A stretch of DNA of 64,000 nt. Source: Micromonospora sp. DSM 45708 (GTDB lineage: Bacteria > Actinomycetota > Actinomycetes > Mycobacteriales > Micromonosporaceae). The stretch spans positions 1,550,001-1,614,000 of the forward strand of contig NZ_CP154796.1 of assembly GCF_039566955.1 (NCBI RefSeq). The letters run 5' to 3'. The notes under the pieces are model-generated. The model was not told where the DNA came from. It ran no database searches and worked only from the letters and a program-made list of their open reading frames with translations. Of this stretch, positions 1 through 7,806 are shown piece after piece. The translations under genes and the position numbers were made by a program. Every line of letters begins with the position of its first letter. Position 1 is the stretch's first letter.

Positions 1-2
1 TC

Positions 3-1811
3 GGCGTGGCCACCCCGCTGCTCGCCGGTGACGTCATCGACGCGATCGCCGGCGGCGGCTCCGACGCCCGCGGCACCGTGGTCCGGCTCGCGCTGGTCAT
101 CGCCGTGCTGGCCGTGGCCGACGCGCTGTTCTCGCTGGCCCAGCGGTGGTACTCGGCCCGCATCGGCGAGGGCATCATCCTCGACCTGCGCACCCGGGTC
201 TACGACCACGTCCAGCGGATGCCGCTCCAGTTCTTCACCCGCACCCAGACCGGCGCGCTGGTCAGCCGGCTCAACAACGACGTGCTCGGCGCCCAGCGCG
301 CGTTCACCTCGACGCTGTCCGGGGTGGTCAGCAACGTCATCCAGCTCGTGCTCACCGCCGGGGCGATGCTGGTGCTGTCCTGGCAGATCACCGTGCTGGC
401 GCTGGTGCTGCTGCCGATCTTCATCATCCCGGCCCGCCGGGTCGGCCGCCGGCTGGCCGAGATCACCCGTGAGTCCTACGACCTCGACGCCAAGATGAAC
501 GCCACCATGACCGAGCGGTTCGGCGTCTCCGGCGCGCTGCTGGTCAAGCTGTTCGGCACGCCCGAGGTGGAGGCCGACCGGTTCGCCCGCCGGGCCGAGC
601 GGGTGCGCGACATCGGCATCCAGTCCGCGATGTACTCCCGCACGTTCTTCGTGGCGATGCTGCTGGTCGCCTCGCTGGCCCAGGCGTTGACCTACGGCAT
701 GGGCGGCTGGCTCGCGGTCACCGGTGCGGTCAGCGCGGGCACCGTCGTCAAGCTGGCGCTGCTGCTGACCCGCCTCTACGGTCCGCTCACCGCGCTGTCC
801 AACGTCCGGGTCGACGTGATGAGCGCGCTGGTTTCCTTCGACCGCGTCTTCGAGGTGCTCGACCTGCGTCCGGCCATCGCGGAGAAGCCCGACGCCGTGC
901 CGGTCCCGCCCCGCAACGGCCGGGTCGAGTTCCGTGACGTCCGCTTCCGCTACCCGAGCGCCGCCGAGGTGTCGCTGGCCTCGCTGGAGGAGGTCGCCAC
1001 GCTGGACCGGACGGTCAACGAGCCGGTGCTCAAGGGTGTCTCGTTCGCCGTCGAGCCGGGGCAGATGGTCGCGCTGGTCGGCCCGTCCGGCGCCGGCAAG
1101 TCGACGCTGTCCATGCTGATCTCCCGGATCTACGACGTCAGCGACGGCCAGGTGCTGGTCGGCGGCGTCGACGTGCGCGACGCGACGCTCGCCTCGCTGC
1201 GCGACGAGATCGGCGTGGTCACCCAGGATTCGCACCTGTTCCACGAGACGATCCGGGAGAACCTCCGCTACGCCAAGCCCGACGCCACCGACGACGAGAT
1301 CTGGGCGGCGCTGGCCGGCGCGCAGGTCGCCGACCTGGTCCGGGCCACGCCCGACGGGCTCGACACCACCGTCGGCGAGCGGGGCTACCGCTTCTCCGGC
1401 GGCGAGAAGCAGCGCATCGCCATCGCCCGGCTGCTGCTCAAGGCCCCGTCGATCGTGATCCTCGACGAGGCCACCGCACACCTCGACTCGGAGAGCGAGG
1501 CGGCGGTGCAGCGGGCGCTGTCGGTGGCGTTGACCGGGCGCACCGCGCTGGTCATCGCGCACCGGCTGTCCACCGTGCGCGACGCCGACCAGATCCTGGT
1601 CCTCGACGAGGGTCGCATCGTCGAGCGCGGCCGGCACGAGGAGCTGGTGGCGGTCGGCGGCCTCTACGCCGAGCTGTACCGGACCCAGTTCGCGGTCACC
1701 GACTCGCCGGCCCCGTACGCGGAGCCGGAGCAGCCCGAGCCGGTGGTGACCACGGTGCCGATGGGCACGTACGTCGCGCAGGAGGCCATGCCGCCGGCGA
1801 CCGCGAACTAG
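3..1811 (+). CDS. ABC transporter, fused permease and ATPase (5' partial)
   Basis: ABC half-transporter: an N-terminal membrane domain (about the first 290 visible residues, several hydrophobic helices) followed by a nucleotide-binding domain. The ATPase part shows Walker A GPSGAGKS near residue 359, the signature FSGGE near 463, a Walker B ending ILDE near 484, and the H-loop AHRLS. The frame is open to the window edge, so the GTG at 6 is not the real start and the first part of the membrane domain is missing. Proteins of this type dimerise in the cytoplasmic membrane and usually export lipids, peptides or drugs; nothing here identifies the substrate. A Pro/Glu-rich tail follows the ATPase. 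The stop lies 16 bases from the end of the convergent NACHT gene. Confidence 0.93.
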   Translation, partial: GVATPLLAGDVIDAIAGGGSDARGTVVRLALVIAVLAVADALFSLAQRWYSARIGEGIILDLRTRVYDHVQRMPLQFFTRTQTGALVSRLNNDVLGAQRAFTSTLSGVVSNVIQLVLTAGAMLVLSWQITVLALVLLPIFIIPARRVGRRLAEITRESYDLDAKMNATMTERFGVSGALLVKLFGTPEVEADRFARRAERVRDIGIQSAMYSRTFFVAMLLVASLAQALTYGMGGWLAVTGAVSAGTVVKLALLLTRLYGPLTALSNVRVDVMSALVSFDRVFEVLDLRPAIAEKPDAVPVPPRNGRVEFRDVRFRYPSAAEVSLASLEEVATLDRTVNEPVLKGVSFAVEPGQMVALVGPSGAGKSTLSMLISRIYDVSDGQVLVGGVDVRDATLASLRDEIGVVTQDSHLFHETIRENLRYAKPDATDDEIWAALAGAQVADLVRATPDGLDTTVGERGYRFSGGEKQRIAIARLLLKAPSIVILDEATAHLDSESEAAVQRALSVALTGRTALVIAHRLSTVRDADQILVLDEGRIVERGRHEELVAVGGLYAELYRTQFAVTDSPAPYAEPEQPEPVVTTVPMGTYVAQEAMPPATAN

Positions 1812-1827
1812 CGGCCTGCTCGGGCCC

Positions 1828-3912
1828 CTAGGCGCTCCGCCCCCGGGCGCCGGTCACCCGCCCGGCCGCCCCTCGCCCGGGTGACGGGGTCTGCTGGCGC
1901 GGCGCCGACCGCGGGGCCCCGGCCCACGTGTCGGCCAGGTGTTGCTGGAGCAGGTCGTGCCGGAACTGGTAGACCGGTCCCGAGCTGCGCAGGACCTGTC
2001 GTTCCCGCGCGTCCTCCAGGAACCGCCGCATCCGCAGCGGGGTCTGGAAGCGTACGGCCATCTCGACCTGCCGGCAGAGCGTGCGCCAGGTGGTGGAGAA
2101 CGACCAGAGCCAGACGGCGCTGGCGAGCGCCCCCAGCCCACCGATCGCCAGCACCCGGGGCAGGCTCACGTCGAAGTGCATGCCGAAGCCGGTGCCGCCG
2201 ACGAACGCGGCCGTCGCCGCGGTGGCCGCCAGCATCATGCTCGCCGCCGCGTCGTCCCGCCACGACCGGCGGGGATCGAGCGCGTAGTCCTCGGGCTGCG
2301 CCGAGGCGAACAGGGACCCGCCGAGTTCGAGCGTGAGCCAGACCGCCAGCCCGGTGAGCAGCCACCCGCCGACGCCGGGAAGGGCGGAGCCGAGCAGCCT
2401 CAGCGGCACGATCAACCCGAATGCGAGGGGGAGGGTGACCAGCATCCGGGGCGGGACGAACATCGTCCGCCACCAGCGTCGGGGCACCCGCCTGCGTACC
2501 GGTTCCCGCCCCCGGATCACGGCGAACGCGGACATGAAAGCCATCACCAGCGCCACCGGCAGCCCGCTGGTGATCTCCCGCCCCTCGGCGAGCTGGTACG
2601 ACAGGCCGAGAAGCAGTCCGATGAGGAGCGCGGTCGAGTACCAGACCGCCAAGGCGGACAGCAGCGCCGGGAGCGGCGGCGAAGGACCCGTCGGCGGCAT
2701 GTCCCACCACTTCAGGCCGCTGTCTCCGGTGCGACCGAGGTGATGGGCGAGGAAGCCGAGCGTCCGTCGGGCGGTGCGGAGCGAGTAACGCGGCGGTGGC
2801 CGCTGCGGGCCGGCGGCGTACGCCGTGGCCAGCGCGCGGTCGAGCAGGTGACGCTCGACCTGCCGGGCCTTGCGGAACCGTCGACGGTCCAGGAGTTCGT
2901 CCACCGGATCGAGCGGGTCGTACGCGTCCCGGAGCAGGGTGAGCAGGAACGGGTTCTTGAGCGGGCCGGTGAGCGGGCCGGCCGGCCCCTGCCGGAGCCG
3001 GTCGGTGACCTTCTGCCAGGCGGGTGGCGGCGGTGAGGACAGCCGGCTGAGGAGGTAGTCGACCGCGACGTCCTCGTCGACGGGCCGCAGCTCGATGCCC
3101 GCCGCCCCGACCAGTGGATGCCGCCGGACGGCGCTGGTCAGCTCGTCGACCCGGCTGAGCAGCACCAGCCGGAGGTCGCCCTGTCGGCTCAGCTCCCGCA
3201 GGACGACGGGACGCAGGCCCTCGCCGATCTCGTCCAGACCGTCGAGGAGCACGGCGACCTTGTGGCCCGCGACGAGCCTCGCCGCGTCCTTGGCGGTGAA
3301 GCCGGGAATCTCGGCGACCTGGTCGGTGATCCAGGTCGCGAGCGGCGTGGTGTCCGCGTCCCAGCCGCGAAGGCTGGCCATGATCGGCACCGGCATGCGG
3401 GACCGGTGCTCCGGGCTGGCCTGCTCGCGCGCCGCCAGCGCGTCCCGGAACAGGAGGACAGCCGCGGCGCTCTTGCCGGCGCCGGGTGGGCCGGCGATGA
3501 TCAGCCGGCCGGAGGGCAGGCCGGCGTAGAGCGCGTGGAGGTCCTTCTGCGTGCCCGCGGCCAGGTCGTGCTCGGTGACGCGCTCCGCCCCGGGAAGCGG
3601 CTCGAACGGGCCGGTCAGGGCGTTTCGCGCCGGGGCGCCGATCGGCGCGGCGGCGCGGTGCCAGGTGATCGGCAGGGGTGCCGTCAGGTCCCGTTCGACG
3701 ATCTCCTGGCCGCTCCGCTTTCGCATCGCCGCCGCCAGGTCGTCGGCCAGGTCGTCGAGCGATCGGGCCGACCTGCGCGGGAACCAGCGCCCGGACACGA
3801 ACGAGGCCAGCCCGACGAGCGCCGTGACCACGCCCAACATGAAGGGCGCGACCCCGTTGGCGATGCTCCGCTCGAGGACATCCCACGGCCCGAACGCGGC
3901 CAACCCATGCAT
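1828..3912 (-). CDS. NACHT-type NTPase with membrane segments
   Basis: 694 residues. One hydrophobic helix near residues 20-42 is followed by a cytoplasmic STAND NTPase domain. Walker A GPPGAGKS lies near 140 and a NACHT-like Walker B, LLDGLDEI, near 220; LLSRVDEL further on fits sensor 1. Residues from about 405 to 620 contain roughly six hydrophobic helices, and the end carries a FRHDLLQQHLAD segment like the helical closing part of many NACHT proteins. Start is the second of two overlapping ATGs near 3912. NACHT proteins are signalling or defence ATPases in which ligand sensing drives oligomerisation. A membrane version with no recognisable effector is common in actinobacteria and its role is unknown. 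It stands alone, so defence is only a possibility. Confidence 0.82.
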   Translation of the reverse strand: MHGLAAFGPWDVLERSIANGVAPFMLGVVTALVGLASFVSGRWFPRRSARSLDDLADDLAAAMRKRSGQEIVERDLTAPLPITWHRAAAPIGAPARNALTGPFEPLPGAERVTEHDLAAGTQKDLHALYAGLPSGRLIIAGPPGAGKSAAAVLLFRDALAAREQASPEHRSRMPVPIMASLRGWDADTTPLATWITDQVAEIPGFTAKDAARLVAGHKVAVLLDGLDEIGEGLRPVVLRELSRQGDLRLVLLSRVDELTSAVRRHPLVGAAGIELRPVDEDVAVDYLLSRLSSPPPPAWQKVTDRLRQGPAGPLTGPLKNPFLLTLLRDAYDPLDPVDELLDRRRFRKARQVERHLLDRALATAYAAGPQRPPPRYSLRTARRTLGFLAHHLGRTGDSGLKWWDMPPTGPSPPLPALLSALAVWYSTALLIGLLLGLSYQLAEGREITSGLPVALVMAFMSAFAVIRGREPVRRRVPRRWWRTMFVPPRMLVTLPLAFGLIVPLRLLGSALPGVGGWLLTGLAVWLTLELGGSLFASAQPEDYALDPRRSWRDDAAASMMLAATAATAAFVGGTGFGMHFDVSLPRVLAIGGLGALASAVWLWSFSTTWRTLCRQVEMAVRFQTPLRMRRFLEDARERQVLRSSGPVYQFRHDLLQQHLADTWAGAPRSAPRQQTPSPGRGAAGRVTGARGRSA

Positions 3913-4012
3913 GGCCGCGATTATTGCAGGAACCGCCTACGACGCGCGGTCCCGGCGTCGCGGTGCGTCACCCCCTCGCGGACGGGGGCGGCGGGCGGCC
4001 CGCCCGGGAACG

Positions 4013-4633
4013 CTACTCGCCGGTGACCGCCGCGCGCAGCTCACCGAACGCGACGCCGAGCGTCTCCGGCGTGAAGTGCGCGTTCAGCCCGCTCGGGTTG
4101 GGCAGCACCCAGAGCCGCGCCGGCCCGAGCGGCTCCGGCTGCGGCCCGAAGCCGGCCTTCGGCCGGGCGAAACCGATCCGGTACGCGGTCACCCCGACCA
4201 CCGCCACCCAGCGCGGTCGGTGGCGCTCCACCTTGTCGGTGAGCACGCGCGCTCCGTCGACCAGCTCCGTGGCGGTCAACTCGTCGGCGCGGGCGCTGGC
4301 CCGGGCCACCATGTTCGTGATGCCCAGCCCCAGCGCGGGCAGGTCGTCCTGCTCGCTGGGGTGCCACAGGCGCGGCGTGAACCCGCCACGGTGCAGCGCC
4401 GGCCAGAACCGGTTGCCCGGGCGGGCGAAGTGCCAGCCGGTGGCCGCCGACCAGAGGCCCGGGTTGATGCCGACGAAGAGCACGTCCAGGCCGGGCGCGA
4501 TCACGTCGGGCAGCAGCCGGTCGGCCGCCGCGGCGAGCTGCTCCCGGCTGGGTCGCGGGTAACGGCGGGCGGGCGCGCCGGGACCGGTCGCGGGTTCGGG
4601 CCGCCCGCCGGCGGGGCGGCGCCGGTCGTTCAT
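4013..4633 (-). CDS. mug: Mismatch-specific DNA glycosylase, Mug/TDG family
   Basis: 206 residues of the uracil-DNA glycosylase superfamily, Mug/TDG branch, which removes uracil or related bases opposite guanine in base-excision repair. The motif FVGINPG (about residues 52-58) is the catalytic water/base-binding loop; the Asn in GINPG is the family's catalytic residue. The second active-site loop reads LPNPSGLNAHF near 175, as in Mug. The N-terminal 30 residues are Pro/Arg-rich and probably disordered. The ATG at 4633 lies inside a 53-bp tandem repeat that fills the space to the upstream SDR gene, so the start is less certain than the core. No ribosome binding site is clear. Confidence 0.88.
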   Translation of the reverse strand: MNDRRRPAGGRPEPATGPGAPARRYPRPSREQLAAAADRLLPDVIAPGLDVLFVGINPGLWSAATGWHFARPGNRFWPALHRGGFTPRLWHPSEQDDLPALGLGITNMVARASARADELTATELVDGARVLTDKVERHRPRWVAVVGVTAYRIGFARPKAGFGPQPEPLGPARLWVLPNPSGLNAHFTPETLGVAFGELRAAVTGE

Positions 4634-4750
4634 CGACGTGCCGTCCCGGGTCGCGAGCGCGTCGCCCCGCCGGGCCGCGAGGTCATCGACGTGCCGCCTC
4701 GGGTCGCGAGCGCGTCGCCCTACCGGGCCGCGAGGTCATCGACGTGCCGT
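4631..4750. repeat. 53-bp tandem repeat, about 2.2 copies
   Basis: A unit beginning CATCGACGTGCC starts at 4631, 4684 and 4737 with a period of exactly 53 bases; the first two copies differ at a few positions and the third is cut short. It fills the whole gap between the end of the SDR gene and the start of mug. Because each copy begins with CAT, the mug start codon on the minus strand is repeated with it. It looks like a recent local duplication. Confidence 0.85.
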
Positions 4751-5511
4751 CACAGGCCACGCAGCGCACCGCCGTCGACCGGCACGGCGACCCCGGTGAC
4801 GTAGCTCGCGGCGGGGGAGAGCAGGAACGCCGCCACCCGGCCGAACTCGGCGGGATCGGCGATGCGGCCCAACGGGATCGCCGCCTCCGCCTCGGCGCGG
4901 GCCCGGTCGGCGTCGCCGGAGGCGGCCAGCAACTCCCGGTTGCGGTCGGTCATGATCCGGCCGGGCAGCAGGCTCACCACCCGTACGCCGCGCGGACCGT
5001 ACTCGTCGGCCATGTCCTTCGCCACGCCGGCCAAGCCGGGCCGCAGCCCGTTGGAGATGCCCAGCCCGGCCAGCGGCCCACGCACCGAGGTGGACAGCAC
5101 GAGCGCGATCGCGCCGCCGTCGGTGAGCGCGCCGGCCACCGTGCGCGCGAGCCGGACGCTGCCCAGGAAGACCGTCTCGAACGACTCCCGCCACTGCGCG
5201 TCGGTGACCTCGGCAGCGGTGCCCCGGGGCGGCCCGCCGACCGAGACCAGTGCGCCGTCGAGCCGGCCGAAGTGTTCGCGGGCCGCCGCCACGAGGCGGT
5301 CCGGGGTGCCGGGGTCGGCGAGGTCGGCGGTCAGCCCGATGGCCCACGCCGGACCGCCGAGCGCCTCGACGGCGGCGGCGACCCGTTCCGGGGCCCGGGC
5401 GGCGACCACCACGCGGGCGCCGTCCGCCACGAGCTGCCGGGCGGTGGCCAGACCGAGGCCACCGGAGGCGCCGGTCAGCACGTACACCCGGTCGGCGAGT
5501 CCGAGATCCAT
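4750..5511 (-). CDS. SDR family oxidoreductase
   Basis: 253-residue short-chain dehydrogenase/reductase. The Rossmann signature TGASGGLG (about residues 13-20) binds NAD(P)H. The usual catalytic YxxxK is not obvious: the region after LVLSTSVRG reads LGISNGLRPGLAG, so the Tyr and Lys seem to be replaced. This resembles atypical SDRs with altered active sites, and the normal redox chemistry is therefore uncertain. The C-terminus ends VTGVAVPVDGGALRGL, as in classical SDRs. Start ATG at 5511 (MDLGLADRV) gives a typical family length. It lies 32 bases after the MNIO operon and reads the same way, so it may be cotranscribed. Substrate unknown. Confidence 0.85.
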   Translation of the reverse strand: MDLGLADRVYVLTGASGGLGLATARQLVADGARVVVAARAPERVAAAVEALGGPAWAIGLTADLADPGTPDRLVAAAREHFGRLDGALVSVGGPPRGTAAEVTDAQWRESFETVFLGSVRLARTVAGALTDGGAIALVLSTSVRGPLAGLGISNGLRPGLAGVAKDMADEYGPRGVRVVSLLPGRIMTDRNRELLAASGDADRARAEAEAAIPLGRIADPAEFGRVAAFLLSPAASYVTGVAVPVDGGALRGL

Positions 5512-5543
5512 GGGCCCGATCCTGCCGCATCGGGCCGGACGTG

Positions 5544-5990
5544 TCAGCGCGGGGCGGGCCGCAGCAGGCGTACGCGGCCGGCGAACTGGACCGCGACGGC
5601 GCCGCCGGTCCGGGCCAGCGCCGGGAGGCGGCGGCGTCGGGGCGTGCCGCGACCGTCGTAGCGGCTGGCGGCCTCGCGGCCGGCCAGCTCGTCGGCGCCC
5701 AGCGGCGGCAGCGCGCCCCGGCCGCGCAGCTCGCGGGCCAGGTCCCAGCCGTCGCGCAGCGAGCCGTTGGTGGGGCGACCGGCCGCCCAGTCGACGAACA
5801 CCACCGGCCAGTCGGCGCCGAGGCCGGCGGCGAGCAGCGGCCAGTGCCGGGCCACGTCGCCGGCGCGTTTGCGCAGCAGCGCCCGGCGGGCGGCCTCGAC
5901 CGGCGCCGGGGCGAAGCCGGGCGGCAGCGGCCCGCCGGCCACCAGCGCCGCGACCAGCTCGGCCTGCCGGGCCGCGAGGTCGCCGCTCAC
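5544..5990 (-). CDS. Small conserved partner of the MNIO enzyme
   Basis: 148 residues, starting at a GTG that overlaps the stop of the MNIO gene (GTGA at 5990-5987), so translation is probably coupled. No signal peptide or membrane helix. The middle is helical and rich in Trp and Arg (RRALLRKRAGDVARHWPLL, then GWDLARELR). The end is basic (GTPRRRRLP, then RVRLLRPAPR). Known MNIO enzymes usually act with a small partner that binds the leader of the substrate (MbnC, TglI and BufC types). By position and size this protein could have that role, but I see no sequence signature proving it. It is the last gene of the three-gene operon. Confidence 0.72.
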   Translation of the reverse strand: MSGDLAARQAELVAALVAGGPLPPGFAPAPVEAARRALLRKRAGDVARHWPLLAAGLGADWPVVFVDWAAGRPTNGSLRDGWDLARELRGRGALPPLGADELAGREAASRYDGRGTPRRRRLPALARTGGAVAVQFAGRVRLLRPAPR

Positions 5991-6805
5991 GTGACCACCG
6001 GAAGCCCGGCTGCGGCGGCCAGCGCGTCCAGCTCGCCGCGCAGCTCGGCGGCGGGCGGGTAGTGGCCGTCGCGCTCCAGCAGCAGCGCCGGCGGCCGGCG
6101 CCGGTCGCAGAGCGCCCGGACCAGGTCGAACACCGCGGCGGGGACCGGATCGGTGTGTGTGTCGTGGTAGAAACCGCCGGCCTCGGCGCCGCCGGCCACG
6201 TGGACGTAGGCGATCCGCTCCAGCGGCAGCCGGTCCAGCAGCGCGGTCGGGTCGCCACCCCGGTTGCGTGCGTTGGCGTGCACGTTGGCGACGTCGAGCA
6301 GCAGCAGCGCGTCGGTGGCGTCGAGGATCTCGGTGAGGAAGTCGGCCTCGTCCAGCTCGTCGTCGGGCCAGTCGAAGAGCGCGGCGATCGGCTCCAGCGC
6401 CAGCGGCACCGGCAGCTCCGCCTGCGCGCGCCGGACGTTGGCCACCACCGCGGCCACCGCCTCCCGGCTGCGGGGCAGCGGCAGCAGGTGGCCGGCCTCC
6501 AGCCCACCGGCCCGCACGAACGCGATGTGTTCGCTGACCAGCGGCGCGTCCAGTGCCGTGGCCACCCCGGCCAGGTGCGCCACCCGGGCCGGGTCGACCG
6601 GTTCCGCGCCGCCGAGCGAGAGCCGCACCCCGTGCGGTACGACGGTGACGTCGCGGGCGCGCAGCTCGGCCAGGCCGTCGGGCAGCGGCCCGGCCGGGGC
6701 GACCGCCTCGGCGACCACCTCGACGAAGCGCAGCCCGGGCAGCGCGGCGACGAAGCCGGCGATCTCGGGCCGCCAGCCGATGCCGACGCCGGACGGGCCG
6801 CTCAT
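5987..6805 (-). CDS. MNIO (DUF692) family iron-dependent peptide-modifying enzyme
   Basis: 272 residues, TIM-barrel family DUF692, now called multinuclear non-haem iron oxidases (MNIO). Characterised members (MbnB, TglH, ChrH, BufB) oxidise cysteines or other residues in peptide substrates. Candidate metal ligands appear in the usual order: SEHIAF, LEPIAALFDWPDDE, LLLDVANVHANARN, YVHVAGG followed by FYHDTHTDPVP, and LLERDGHYPP. The glutamate in LEP is followed by proline where I recall LEN in most members. The ATG overlaps the stop of the upstream TIGR04222 gene (ATGA at 6805-6802) and its own stop overlaps the next start. The strict coupling to a protein with a cysteine-repeat tail suggests that tail is the substrate; this is inference. 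Confidence 0.9.
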   Translation of the reverse strand: MSGPSGVGIGWRPEIAGFVAALPGLRFVEVVAEAVAPAGPLPDGLAELRARDVTVVPHGVRLSLGGAEPVDPARVAHLAGVATALDAPLVSEHIAFVRAGGLEAGHLLPLPRSREAVAAVVANVRRAQAELPVPLALEPIAALFDWPDDELDEADFLTEILDATDALLLLDVANVHANARNRGGDPTALLDRLPLERIAYVHVAGGAEAGGFYHDTHTDPVPAAVFDLVRALCDRRRPPALLLERDGHYPPAAELRGELDALAAAAGLPVVT

Positions 6806-7713
6806 CCGCCGCACCCGCCGCCACCCCCGCAGCCGCCGCCCCCGCCGCCGCACGAGGACGAGCCGCCGGAGCAGGAGGAGGAGGAACCGCCGCACGAGCT
6901 GCCGGAGCTGCCCGCCGTCCCCATCGCCTGACGCTGGATCTCGGCCTGCTCCGCGAAGCCCGGGTCCATGGTCCAGAGCGTGGCGGTGCCGAACAGCGCC
7001 ACCGCCATCGCCGTGGCCGACGGGCCGTAGGTGGCGAACGCCGGGGCGGCGGCGGGGCGCAGCGCGGTGTGCCGGCGGCGCAGGTCGCGCAGCGCGGTGG
7101 TGGCCGCCCGGGTGCGCCAGGGCACGCGGTTGAGCAGCACGAACGCGACGATGAGCGGGATCAGGGTGAGGATCAGGAAGCCGGCGGGCCGGCCGTTCGT
7201 CAGCCCGACGAAGGCCCGTGCGACGCCGAGCACCAGCAGCAGGCCGAGCAGTATGGACCCGCGTCGCAGCGTGCGGCGCCGCTCCGGGTCCAGGGCCAGG
7301 CCGCGGCGGACCAGGCCGTCGCGCAGCTCGTCGAGGGCACGCCGGACCCACTCGTCGCGGGGCAGCTCCCGGGCGCGCAGGCCCTGGCCGGCGGCGTGGT
7401 GGACGGCCTGGTCCAGCGGGGTGAGCCCGGCCGGCAGCGGCCCGCCGGTGGCGAGCCGCCGGTCCGGGTGCACGCCCACCGCGCCGGCCCGGCGCAGCCC
7501 GCCGAGCGACGCCCAGACCGCGAGCTGGTCGCCTCCGTTGAGGTACGCGACCTGCTGCGGCCCGAGTGAGCCGTGGTCGGAAACCGGGGTGCCGGCCAGC
7601 GCGCGGAACCGGTACACCGCCGCGCCGACCACCAGGACGACGGCGGCGACGAGATACCAGCGCAGGAAGACGGGGCCGGGGATGCCCCAGGTGTCGGCCG
7701 CGAGGACGGTCAT
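6802..7713 (-). CDS. TIGR04222 membrane protein with Cys-repeat Gly/Ser tail
   Basis: 303 residues. An N-terminal helix (about 17-37) is followed by a soluble domain (40-155) containing LNGGDQLAVWASLGGLRRAGAV, typical of the TIGR04222 family, then two or three more hydrophobic helices between about 160 and 245. The last 35 residues are only Gly, Ser and Cys, with Cys at 274, 281, 288, 295 and 301 (spacing 7, 7, 7, 6) and only two glycines after the last. The TIGR04222 family is known for low-complexity C-termini, but its function is unknown. Start ATG at 7713 has an AGGAG 6 bases upstream. It heads the operon with the MNIO enzyme. The tail is probably a modified or metal-binding segment. Confidence 0.9.
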   Translation of the reverse strand: MTVLAADTWGIPGPVFLRWYLVAAVVLVVGAAVYRFRALAGTPVSDHGSLGPQQVAYLNGGDQLAVWASLGGLRRAGAVGVHPDRRLATGGPLPAGLTPLDQAVHHAAGQGLRARELPRDEWVRRALDELRDGLVRRGLALDPERRRTLRRGSILLGLLLVLGVARAFVGLTNGRPAGFLILTLIPLIVAFVLLNRVPWRTRAATTALRDLRRRHTALRPAAAPAFATYGPSATAMAVALFGTATLWTMDPGFAEQAEIQRQAMGTAGSSGSSCGGSSSSCSGGSSSCGGGGGGCGGGGGCGG

Positions 7714-7806
7714 GCTGTGCTCCTGTCGCGAGGGGGTCGCGGCTCATTGTGGAGCAGGTACGCCAGTGTCGATCTCCGCGGAGCGGCCAGTTACCGGACC
7801 GAGACG

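Noticed and set aside
1828..3912. Complete anti-phage defence island around the NACHT gene
   Set aside because: The neighbours are an ABC exporter and DNA repair and SDR genes; no second defence gene was recognised.
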